The notes: generated from the letters alone by a model not told the origin. A stretch of DNA of 6,302 nt from Deltaproteobacteria bacterium (GCA_947483545.1 CANKNP010000302.1:1-6302); one strand, 5' to 3'. Counted from the first letter of the stretch, positions 1 to 6,066 are shown. Numbers and translations are program-made.

Positions 1-60
1 ATGAAGGGCGATGCCGCGCCGGTCCACGCGGTGGACAGTTTGGTCGCGCGGGCGAGCTGA
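1..60 (+). CDS. 3' end of an unidentified plus-strand gene (partial)
   Basis: The frame beginning at base 1 is open to a TGA at 58-60 and gives a tail of 19 residues ending DSLVARAS. Of its 18 codons after the ATG, 16 end in G or C, as expected for coding DNA in this GC-rich genome. That is the main reason to call it coding. The ATG at base 1 is probably an internal Met or chance, since a 19-residue gene is unlikely. No family can be recognised from so little. The stop directly abuts the stop of the minus-strand peroxiredoxin, so the two genes converge with no spacer. Confidence 0.4.
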   Translation: MKGDAAPVHAVDSLVARAS

Positions 61-663
61 TCAGCCGCCGAACAGCTTCACGCAGTCGTCGTAGACCAGG
101 ATCGGGTGTGTCCCGACGTTGATGTCTTCGAGGTATTCGAGCAGGAGATCCCCGTTCTCGTCGAGGACCACGGTGATGCGGTCGGCGTACGCCTGGCTCT
201 CGGAGCTGGCCGCGCCGTAGGTGAGCGCGAGCGTGCGGTCGGTGTCGCTCCACAGCTCGTATTCAAAGCCCTCGGCCGCAGCGAAGTCGGCGTTGGCGCT
301 GGGCGTGTCGAAGCTGACACCCACGATGGTGACGCCCAGATCATCAAAGTCCTGCTGGAGGTCGCGGTACCCGCAACCCTCGACCGTTCAGCCAGCTGTG
401 CCGGCGGCGGGGTAGAACCACGCGACGGTGGCGTGGCCGAGCAGATCCTCGCGGGTCCGCGGGGACTCGTCCATGTTCTGGACCTCAAACTCCGGCGCGG
501 GGATGGAGACGTCCGGGACGGTGCCGTTGAAGTCGGTGTCCGTGTCGGTGTCTGAATCCGTGTCGGTGTCGGTGTCCGAATCGGTGTCGGTGTCGGCGTC
601 CGAGTCGGGGACGCTGGAGTCATCGGTGCCGGTGCAGGCGAAGATCAGGGGGAGGAGGGACAT
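61..663 (-). CDS. Selenocysteine-containing PrxQ/BCP-like peroxiredoxin, lipoprotein (in-frame TGA = Sec92)
   Basis: The product is a predicted thiol/selenol peroxidase reducing hydroperoxides, of the AhpC/TSA fold, PrxQ/BCP type. Reading 663 to 61 in a single frame gives 200 residues interrupted only by TGA at 388-390 (codon 92). The family's active-site motif PxxxTxxC is present as P85, T89 and then the TGA, so it replaces the peroxidatic Cys. It is followed by TVEGCGYRD, with Cys97 at the +5 spacing of the PrxQ resolving Cys. The conserved VGVSFDT (114-120) and SDTDRT (139-144, active-site Arg143) lie after the TGA, so the fold is complete only with readthrough. The N-terminus is a short signal with a lipobox-like LIFAC (Cys10), then an Asp/Thr/Ser linker (20-44), suggesting an extracytoplasmic anchored enzyme. 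A TAG at 673-675 closes the frame upstream, so ATG 663 is the first start; no clear Shine-Dalgarno is seen. Alternatives are a nonsense-mutated Cys gene or a sequencing error. No selA, selB or selC is in the window. Confidence 0.85.
358..390 (-). promoter_or_regulatory. Putative bacterial SECIS element following the in-frame UGA
   Basis: Counting the U of UGA (base 390) as 1, nucleotides 10-33 fold into a hairpin. GAGG (381-378) pairs with CCUC (361-358), one G is bulged, and UUGCGG (376-371) pairs with CCGCGA (367-362, one U-G wobble). The loop is GUA (370-368). The loop starts 17 nt after the UGA, and a GU in the apical loop is what SelB recognises in known bacterial SECIS elements. The segment GGUUGCGGGUACCGCGACC resembles the E. 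coli fdhF SECIS core GGUUGCAGGUCUGCACC, which I recall from knowledge of the family. This stretch also encodes the conserved EGCGYRD, so coding constraint could account for part of the resemblance. The folding was done by eye. Confidence 0.55.
532..606 (-). repeat. Hexanucleotide-like microsatellite encoding the Asp/Thr/Ser linker
   Basis: GACACC-type hexamers (gtcggt on the plus strand), interrupted by Ser codons, encode residues 20-44 of the peroxiredoxin. These residues alternate Asp with Thr or Ser. The stretch is a flexible acidic spacer between the lipid-anchor Cys and the catalytic domain. Such DNA is prone to slippage in multiples of 6 bp, so linker length may vary between strains. 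Confidence 0.75.
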
Positions 664-727
664 GGGGGGGAGCTAACGGGGGTTCGGGGTTCGGGCTACG
701 GGCTTCGGGCTAAGGGGATTCGCAGCG

Positions 728-784
728 GCTTCCGAACCCCCCTCCGCCCTTCGGGCACCTCCCCCCGCTGGGGGAGGGAAATGC
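728..784. repeat. Dispersed hairpin repeat, copy A
   Basis: This 57-bp element begins gcttccgaac and ends gggaaatgc. It is the same as copy B at 816-873 apart from one extra G in B. Bases 737-766 form a 30-nt core found unchanged at 825-854 and 6067-6096. It holds a small hairpin, GCCC-TTC-GGGC, and a strong one, 758-765 paired with 770-777 around the loop CGCT. It resembles a REP-like or terminator-like intergenic element, and the family name is not known to me. Confidence 0.75.
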
Positions 785-815
785 CGTTTCTCCGGCGATG
801 AGGGATCCCCTGGGT

Positions 816-873
816 GCTTCCGAACCCCCCTCCGCCCTTCGGGCACCTCCCCCCGCTGGGGGGAGGGAAATGC
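816..873. repeat. Dispersed hairpin repeat, copy B
   Basis: Near-identical second copy of the 57-bp element, starting 88 bp after copy A in the same orientation. Its last part (from about 846) doubles as the first unit of the tandem array that follows, so the array probably grew by repeated duplication of the 3' hairpin arm of this element. Confidence 0.75.
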
Positions 874-1042
874 AGAGTCCGGACCCCCACCCCCGCTGGG
901 GGAGGGAAATGCAGAGTCTGGACCCCCACCCCCGCTGGGGGGGGGAAATGCAAAGTCCGGGCCTCCCCCCCCGCTGGGGGAGGGAAATGCAAAGTCCGGA
1001 CCTCCACCCCCGCTGGGGGAGGGAAATGCATAGTCCGGACCT
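846..1042. repeat. Tandem array of five 39-40 bp hairpin units
   Basis: The marker gctggg recurs at 855, 895, 934, 973 and 1012, giving steps of 40, 39, 39 and 39 bp. Each unit reads approximately cccc-gct-ggggg-agggaaatgc, then (a/g)agtc(c/t)gg and a C-rich stretch leading into the next unit. Every unit can form a CCCCC/GGGGG hairpin. Because 39 is a multiple of 3, all frames across it look open and give false ORFs. It lies just downstream of the SpoIID-MopE stop and upstream of the peroxiredoxin. Confidence 0.85.
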
Positions 1043-1055
1043 CTCCGCCTCCGGT

Positions 1056-3353
1056 CTACAGGCTCCGGCCTCTCCCGCGCAAGAGACACCCTGCCACGAC
1101 CAACACCAACCACCACGACGAAGGCCCAGGCGAAGTCGCGCAGCCCCAGCCGGTGGGGGATTCGCTCACCCCATCGCAGTCGTCGTCGCGTCCGTCCAGG
1201 CGCTCCATCGCCCCGGGGAACACGTAGGCGTCGAGATCGTCGCAGTCGCCATCCAGCTCGGTCCAGCCGTCGCGGTCATCGTCGAAGGCGTCGGTGTGGT
1301 TGTCAACGATGCCGTCGCAGTCGTTGTCGCGCAGGTCGAGGGGTTCGGGGGCGCCGGGGTAGACCGTGCCGTCGCCATCGTCACAGTCCGCCGACTGCTC
1401 CGAGTAGCCGTCGCCGTCGTCGTCGAAGGCGTCGGTCTCGTCGTCAACGAGGGTGTCACAGTCGTTGTCCTGGCCATCGGCGAGCTCAGGGGCGCCGGGC
1501 CAGGTCGCCGGGTTCGCGTCGTCACAATCCCCGGCGATCTCGCTGGCACCGTCGTTGTCGTCGTCCGAGCGCTCGGTGTCTTCGTCCACGGTGCCGTCGC
1601 AATCATTGTCCAGGCCGTCGGGGAGCTCGGCGGCGGTCGGGTGGGTGAGCGGATCGCTGTCGATGCAGTCGCCCGCTCCAGCGGTCCAGGTGTCGAGATC
1701 GGCATCCCCGAGCGGCGTGCCTTCGTCGATGGTGCCATCGCAGTCGTTGTCGAGGCCGTCTGGAAGCTCGGTGGCGGCGGGGAAGCAGAGGCGGTTGTCG
1801 TTGCGGCAATCGCCGGCGTCCTCGGAGAAGCTGTCGCCGTCGTCATCGCCGGCGGAGGTGCCTTCGTCGGTCTGTCCATCGCAATCATCGTCCCGGCCGT
1901 TGGGCGCCTCGGCTTGGGTTGGGAAGATCGAGGGGTCGAGGTCGTCGCAGTCGCCGGCTGTGTTGGTAAAGCCGTCCCCGTCGTCGTCGGTGGCGTCGGT
2001 CCCTTCGTCGATCACCCCGTCGCAGTCGTCGTCCTCGCCGTTGGAGTGCTCGGGGGCCGCGGGGTAGACAAAGGCATCCGAATCGTCACAGTCCCCGGCC
2101 TCTTCGGACCACCCGTCCCGGTCGTCATCATAGACCTCAGTGCCGTCGTCCACGCGGAAGTTGCAGTCATTGTCGAGATCGTCCACGACCTCTGCGGCGC
2201 CTGCATTCCGCGTGGGGTCGTCATCGTCGCAGTCACCGCTGCAGGTGCTGAACCCGTCGGCGTCGGCGTCGTAGCCCTCGTCCACGCTTTCATCACAGTC
2301 ATTGTCGATGGTGTCACACAGCTCTAGCGCCCCGGGAAAGGCAAGCGCGCTGGTGTCATTACAGTCATCGTCGTTGTTGACATACCCGTCTGGCGCGTAG
2401 CACGCGAAGGTGGCCACGGCGGCATCGCCATAGCCGTCGCCATCGGCGTCGGCCCAGAAGGTCTGGGCATCCACTGCGGTGGCCTCGTCGATCGCCCCGT
2501 CGCAGTTGTCATCTTTGCCGTTGCAGTACTCCAGCGCGTCGGGGTGGACGGCGGCGTCGTTGTCGTCACAATCATCGCCATCGTAGCCGTCGCCATCTTC
2601 GTCCACGCCGACGACGACGCAGCCCGCACCTGGGTAGTAGTGCTCGACCATCCAGCAGTGGTCGTAGCCGTTGGTCGCCCAGCGCGACGTTCCCCACTGA
2701 CACATGCCGCGGCCGTGACCATAAACCGTCTCGCCGCTGCACACGCTGTCGGAGACCCCATCAGCGGTGGGATCCCCGTTCTCCGCCGAGTATTCGGTGT
2801 ACTCCAGGCTCGTGCCGTTGACCGCGTACTCGCCTTCGGTCGCGTCCACCGCGTTGTCACTCGACGTGTAACGGGTCTCCTCGTAGACTTGACAGCTGGT
2901 CGTGTCACAGATGTCCGCACAGTCATACTTGCCGCCGGCGTTCACCCACCAGGCTGCGTAGCTGCGGATCGCGACGGCGCCGGCCTGTAGCGACTCGTCC
3001 TCCCAAGAGGTGATCCACTCGTGCCCGAGCACGCCCTTGACGTACTCCTGGAAGTCGATGACATCGACGGGGCCATCACACGAGGACGCGCCGCCCTCGC
3101 TCATTCGCCAAACGCGGATCGTGTCCGGCGGCGTGAAGTCGTACACGGTGGCCGGCGGCGGTGGCGGGTCACTGGATGCGTTCATCGCCCGCATCTCCGC
3201 CAGCGATGGCAGCTCTTCGCCCCGCGCAATCTGGCGCTCGACCCACCGCGCGCCAGGGGTCAGGTCCCCGGGCTCCAGCACGTAGGTTGGCTCCAACTCA
3301 AGCGGCCCATCGGAGTGACATGCGGTGAGCAGCAGGAGCGGGAGGAGGAGCAT
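1056..3353 (-). CDS. SpoIID/LytB-domain lipoprotein fused to ten MopE-like metal-binding repeats, MYXO-CTERM-like tail
   Basis: This protein of 765 residues has an N-terminal signal with lipobox LLTAC (Cys12). A SpoIID/LytB domain spans about 95-243: DFQEYVKGVLGHEW, with Glu112 at the position of the catalytic Glu of SpoIID lytic transglycosylases, then QAGAVAIRSYA, ICDTTSCQVY (148-157) and GHGRGMCQWG (212-221), ending MVEHYYPGAG. SpoIID enzymes cleave denuded peptidoglycan glycan strands, so activity on the cell wall is expected. Residues 251-732 are ten acidic repeats (DxDxDG...GDCDD...P.A.E...G.DNDCDG..DE), eight of them spaced exactly 47 residues apart, matching the putative metal-binding MopE-type motif. 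The tail has GWGC (Cys738), a short hydrophobic stretch (747-758) and RGRGR, like MYXO-CTERM surface-sorting signals. A TAG nine bases upstream fixes ATG 3353 as the first possible start; its ribosome site is weak. The gene before it ends 64 bp upstream, so co-transcription is plausible. A lipobox together with a sorting tail in one protein is odd. Confidence 0.9.
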   Translation of the reverse strand: MLLLPLLLLTACHSDGPLELEPTYVLEPGDLTPGARWVERQIARGEELPSLAEMRAMNASSDPPPPPATVYDFTPPDTIRVWRMSEGGASSCDGPVDVIDFQEYVKGVLGHEWITSWEDESLQAGAVAIRSYAAWWVNAGGKYDCADICDTTSCQVYEETRYTSSDNAVDATEGEYAVNGTSLEYTEYSAENGDPTADGVSDSVCSGETVYGHGRGMCQWGTSRWATNGYDHCWMVEHYYPGAGCVVVGVDEDGDGYDGDDCDDNDAAVHPDALEYCNGKDDNCDGAIDEATAVDAQTFWADADGDGYGDAAVATFACYAPDGYVNNDDDCNDTSALAFPGALELCDTIDNDCDESVDEGYDADADGFSTCSGDCDDDDPTRNAGAAEVVDDLDNDCNFRVDDGTEVYDDDRDGWSEEAGDCDDSDAFVYPAAPEHSNGEDDDCDGVIDEGTDATDDDGDGFTNTAGDCDDLDPSIFPTQAEAPNGRDDDCDGQTDEGTSAGDDDGDSFSEDAGDCRNDNRLCFPAATELPDGLDNDCDGTIDEGTPLGDADLDTWTAGAGDCIDSDPLTHPTAAELPDGLDNDCDGTVDEDTERSDDDNDGASEIAGDCDDANPATWPGAPELADGQDNDCDTLVDDETDAFDDDGDGYSEQSADCDDGDGTVYPGAPEPLDLRDNDCDGIVDNHTDAFDDDRDGWTELDGDCDDLDAYVFPGAMERLDGRDDDCDGVSESPTGWGCATSPGPSSWWLVLVVAGCLLRGRGRSL
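1158..2603 (-). repeat. Coding array of ten MopE-like repeats (mostly 141-bp period)
   Basis: This stretch encodes residues 251-732 of the SpoIID-MopE protein. Repeat starts fall at residues 251, 302, 362, 409, 456, 503, 550, 597, 644 and 691. From the third on, the period is constant at 47 codons (141 bp), which suggests growth by tandem duplication. Each unit carries two Cys, one in GDCDD and one in DNDCDG, plus many Asp that could bind Ca or another divalent metal. Some units have decayed ligand sets, such as DADLDTW in the seventh and GDCRNDN in the sixth. Unit 2 carries an insertion with an additional Cys. Confidence 0.85.
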
Positions 3354-3417
3354 GCCTGCCTAGGAGGTCCGGAGGACATACCCCGGGAGCGCCGCCCGCG
3401 AGACTCGCAGCGGGCTC

Positions 3418-4470
3418 CTACTTTACCGGTTTCAACGCGTTGCAGTCGATGGAGGCCGACACCATGCCGACCGGGGCTGTGTAACGGGTGCCGTCGGCGT
3501 ATGCGGCCCAACGATCCTGGGGGAGGTCACAGGTCAAGACCCGGCCACCGTCGTCGGTGAAGCTCAACGTGTATTTCTCGGACTTCGCGCCGGATCGTTC
3601 GGACCCGCCGGCGGTGACGGGGGGCCAGCTTGGGGCGGGCGACAGGCCGTTGCCACCTGCCCGATCCGTCCGCACAGTGGCCCAACGATCTACGGTATAG
3701 CTGCACTTCTGGTCGTACACCGGATCCTCGCGGTACTTCGTCGCGCACTTCTCCGCCTCTTTGAAGGTGCCGTCACCGTTGTCGGTCCGCTCCGTGTGAC
3801 ACTCCTGGCCGTCGGGCACCTTCGTGGTCGAGCGTTGGGCTTGCGAGCAACTGACGTTCCGGGAGCCCGCGGGCACGGCCTCTTTCCAGGCCGAGTCGGT
3901 GACCGCCTTGAACTGCTCGACCGCGATCTCCCTCGACCAGGTGTGCGCGTTCAGCGTCACCGCGGCCTCTTTCTTCCACATCATCAGCCCGATGATGCCG
4001 ACGCAGACAACGAGCGCGCCCATGGCCAGCAGGCCACCGGCCCCCAGGAGCCAGGGTGCTTTGGAAGCTGGCTTCGGCTGCGGGTCCTGCGCCGCGGCGC
4101 GGGCGGCCAACTTGCGCGCTTGCTCCTCGGCAGTCGCGGCCTTCGACGAGTCCTCGGCGAACCCCCCTGCGACGTCGGACTGGGTCTCCCGCTGTTTGAC
4201 CGCGGCCGAGCCATCCATCGGCGAGCCGCAGCCGACGCAGAACTGGGCGGTCGCCGCGTTCGGAGCGTCGCACCCCGCACACTGTTTGTCGGCGCCGACA
4301 AAGGGATGGTCCTCGACGGCGACCTTGTCCTCGTCCTTGGGGAAGTAGCGCTTCGTGGCATCCTGAGGGGAGCCGCAGTTCGGGCAATTGCGGTGGGACA
4401 AGCCCAGGAGCTTGGGGGTCTCGCACCGGGGGCAGTCCCAGAGCATCTCGTAGTGTTTTTCGCTGGGCAT
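3418..4470 (-). CDS. Membrane protein with double zinc ribbon and Cys-rich C-terminal domain, function unknown
   Basis: This 350-residue protein has no recognised named family. Two zinc-ribbon motifs stand at the N-terminus. Cys13/16 with Cys29/32 sits in WDCPRC...NCPNCGSP, and Cys64/67 with Cys78/81 in QCAGCDAPN...FCVGCGSP. An Ala/Lys-rich linker (about 105-138) leads to one clear TM helix (139-165) ending in WKK. The C-terminal 185 residues contain six Cys (208, 224, 242, 256, 314, 343) and motifs such as HTWSREIAVEQF, DNGDGTF and CSYTVDRW. The absence of an N-terminal signal and the WKK after the TM leave topology uncertain. Paired Cys would suit an exported C-terminal domain with the ribbons in the cytosol. 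The start is supported by TGAGGAG seven bases upstream of the ATG. It follows the FG-GAP gene by 33 bp and precedes the SpoIID gene by 64 bp, so it is probably in one transcript with them. A sensor, scaffold or envelope-assembly role is only a guess. Confidence 0.88.
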   Translation of the reverse strand: MPSEKHYEMLWDCPRCETPKLLGLSHRNCPNCGSPQDATKRYFPKDEDKVAVEDHPFVGADKQCAGCDAPNAATAQFCVGCGSPMDGSAAVKQRETQSDVAGGFAEDSSKAATAEEQARKLAARAAAQDPQPKPASKAPWLLGAGGLLAMGALVVCVGIIGLMMWKKEAAVTLNAHTWSREIAVEQFKAVTDSAWKEAVPAGSRNVSCSQAQRSTTKVPDGQECHTERTDNGDGTFKEAEKCATKYREDPVYDQKCSYTVDRWATVRTDRAGGNGLSPAPSWPPVTAGGSERSGAKSEKYTLSFTDDGGRVLTCDLPQDRWAAYADGTRYTAPVGMVSASIDCNALKPVK

Positions 4471-4477
4471 CGCGGGG

Positions 4478-4484
4478 CTCCTCA
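4478..4484 (-). promoter_or_regulatory. Shine-Dalgarno site of the zinc-ribbon gene
   Basis: TGAGGAG on the minus strand lies seven bases before the ATG at 4468-4470. It is the clearest ribosome-binding site in the window. It sits within the 33-bp gap after the FG-GAP gene's stop and fixes the zinc-ribbon start. Confidence 0.7.
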
Positions 4485-4503
4485 GGGGGGTTTATCCCGT
4501 GCC

Positions 4504-6063
4504 TCAGTACAAATACCCTTTCCCCGAAAAAGCCCCGCCGTCATCGTTGTAGATCGCACCGACCAACAGCTCGTCGATGCCGTCGCCGTCGATGTCGGAG
4601 CCCGAGGCGAGGGCATGGGCGAACGCATCTGCCACCTGCTCGGCGAGCAGGATCTCTCCGGCGTCCGCGAGGGCATGACTCCCGGCCGACCACGGGCCGT
4701 AGATCACATAGGCGGCGCCGGCGTCCTGACCGGGGCGGTCGCTGCCCGGGGCGCCCGCGGCCAGATCGAGCACGCTGTCGCCGTTCATGTCGCCGGAGGC
4801 GAGCGCGAAGCCGGCTTGATCGTCCGAGACCTCGCCGAACCAGCGGGTGGGCTCGTCGTCGAGCGCGCGGACCTCGTTCGACCCCGACCCAAGGGCCCCG
4901 TGGACCAGGAAGATCGTCCCGTTTTCGTAGCCGTCGGCGGAGACCAGAAGGTCGGCGAACCCATCGCCATCGACATCCCCGGGCGCGTGGATCGGGCTGC
5001 CCGTATAGGCGTATTCGTCCGGTCCGACCAACGTAAGATCCGCATCGGTGATCTCATGGTCGCCGGCTGCGATCGGCCCCCAATAGACCACGACCTTGCC
5101 CGTCGCGGTGCCGTTCTCGTCGGCGCCGCTCGCCCCGAGCGCCAGATCGTCGAGCCCATCGCCGTCGTAGTCGCCGAGCATCGCCACCGCGTTGCCGATG
5201 GCGTCACCGCCGCCAAACTCGCCATGCAACAGGGCGGTCGCGTCGACAGGGAGCCCGAGGAACACGGAGCGCGCCTCGGCGAGCTGAACTTCCCCGACGA
5301 GCGGGCCCTCCACCAGGTAGGCGCTCCCGCCCCCGGCCCCGGCTGCATCGCTCCCGCTTGCCCCAACGAGGTAGTCGAGCACGCCATCGCCTGTCAGATC
5401 GCGCCCCCCGCACGCGGCGACCCCCGCGTAGTCGCTCCCCAATTCGCCGATGGCTGAGCCGCTCGCCGCCTGGGAGAGCTGGACCTCGCCCGATCCGCTC
5501 GCGCCCGAGAGCAGCCAGACGCGGCCTGCGTTGCTGCCGTTCGTGCCATCGCCGATCGCGCCGACGAGCAGGTCCTGGCGGCCGTCGCCGTCGCCATCGC
5601 CGGCCGGGGCGAGCGAGTAGCCGGAGAAGTCGTAGGTGCTCGCGCCGGACCAGCAGAGCTCGGCATCGTCCATGGTGCGGCGGGCATCCCCGGTGAGCAG
5701 GGTGGCGCCGGAGAACATGCAGACGCGGTTGCCGTAGTACCCGGCGATCACCACGTCCGGCACAGTGTCGCCGTCCAGGTCGCCCGGGAGGGTCACCGCG
5801 TTCCCGGCGGCGTCGGAGGGGGCGCCGACGAAGGTGTAGACATCCGCGGGGAGGACGCCGCTGTCGGAGTCCTGGGCAGAGTCTTCGGTGTCTATGGGGG
5901 AGTCGCCCGAGTCGGGGGCCTTGCCGGCGCAGGCGACCAGGAGCAGGCAGAGGGGCAGGAAGAGGGGGCGGCTTGGCGCTCTCGCCGCGCCGCCCGATCG
6001 GGCCGTGGAACGCCGCTGATCATCGGGTGGGGCTTCGGGGGTGGAGATCGGCGGGGTTTTCAA
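4504..6063 (-). CDS. FG-GAP repeat (integrin-alpha-like beta-propeller) lipoprotein
   Basis: This is an exported lipoprotein with a seven-bladed propeller. Seven Ca-binding DxDGDxxxD-type loops occur at residues 95-103, 156-164, 222-230, 298-306, 363-371, 425-433 and 490-498 (numbered from TTG 6063). Most are followed by DLLVGA-like strands. Such propellers bind Ca and act in adhesion or protein binding at the surface; the ligand here is unknown. The lipobox LLVAC (Cys45) is followed by an Asp/Ser-rich linker. The start is uncertain. The frame opens at GTG 6142-6144, which has GGAGG four bases before it and overlaps the previous stop as GTGA. That start would put 71 residues, including translated repeat copy C, ahead of the lipid Cys. 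TTG 6061-6063 follows GGAGG at seven bases, just past the repeat, and gives a shorter though still long leader. I prefer TTG weakly; a non-canonical CTG at 5956-5958 would give a very short signal like those of the other two lipoproteins here. No MYXO-CTERM tail is present. Confidence 0.85.
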   Translation of the reverse strand: MKTPPISTPEAPPDDQRRSTARSGGAARAPSRPLFLPLCLLLVACAGKAPDSGDSPIDTEDSAQDSDSGVLPADVYTFVGAPSDAAGNAVTLPGDLDGDTVPDVVIAGYYGNRVCMFSGATLLTGDARRTMDDAELCWSGASTYDFSGYSLAPAGDGDGDGRQDLLVGAIGDGTNGSNAGRVWLLSGASGSGEVQLSQAASGSAIGELGSDYAGVAACGGRDLTGDGVLDYLVGASGSDAAGAGGGSAYLVEGPLVGEVQLAEARSVFLGLPVDATALLHGEFGGGDAIGNAVAMLGDYDGDGLDDLALGASGADENGTATGKVVVYWGPIAAGDHEITDADLTLVGPDEYAYTGSPIHAPGDVDGDGFADLLVSADGYENGTIFLVHGALGSGSNEVRALDDEPTRWFGEVSDDQAGFALASGDMNGDSVLDLAAGAPGSDRPGQDAGAAYVIYGPWSAGSHALADAGEILLAEQVADAFAHALASGSDIDGDGIDELLVGAIYNDDGGAFSGKGYLY

Positions 6064-6066
6064 CCA

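Larger units (their letters stand above)
664..1055. other. Non-coding repeat-filled region between the SpoIID-MopE gene and the peroxiredoxin gene
   Basis: These 392 bases carry no convincing gene. The open frames here translate to repetitive FPPPSGGGG-type strings produced by the tandem hairpin units. The content is two 57-58 bp repeat copies and a five-unit tandem array, listed separately. The 664-727 part is simple cccg/ttcggg-like sequence with no recognisable promoter, although a promoter for the peroxiredoxin must lie here if it is transcribed separately from the SpoIID gene. The many G/C hairpins could terminate or attenuate readthrough from the SpoIID gene. Confidence 0.6.

Noticed and set aside
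388..390. Frameshifted pseudogene reading of the peroxiredoxin
   Set aside because: Both halves lie in the same frame (663 minus 324 is a multiple of three), so there is no frameshift. The only interruption is a TGA at the catalytic position. A simple nonsense mutation remains possible but is less likely.
106..555. Plus-strand ORF of 149 codons over the peroxiredoxin
   Set aside because: It is a Val/Gly-rich antisense shadow ending in the Asp/Thr microsatellite, while the minus strand carries clear Prx motifs.
846..1042. CRISPR-like array
   Set aside because: The repeats are contiguous units of 39-40 bp with no unique spacers, and there are no cas genes nearby.
673..1116. Minus-strand ORF of Gly/Pro-rich repeats (FPSPSGGGGPDFA)
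   Set aside because: It is the translation of the 39-bp tandem hairpin units, which stay open because the period is a multiple of three. It has no independent coding evidence and overlaps the end of the SpoIID gene.
798..2327. Long plus-strand ORF (509 codons) opposite the SpoIID-MopE gene
   Set aside because: It is the antisense shadow of the Asp/Gly-rich repeats: GAC/GAT codons read as GTC/ATC on the other strand and give an endless Val/Ile/Ala string. It also starts inside the intergenic repeats and shows no domain.
3796..5457. Plus-strand ORF of 553 codons opposite the zinc-ribbon and FG-GAP genes
   Set aside because: It spans two well-supported minus-strand genes and their gap. It is Arg/Gly/Ala/Val-rich without motifs, as expected for an antisense frame in high-GC DNA.
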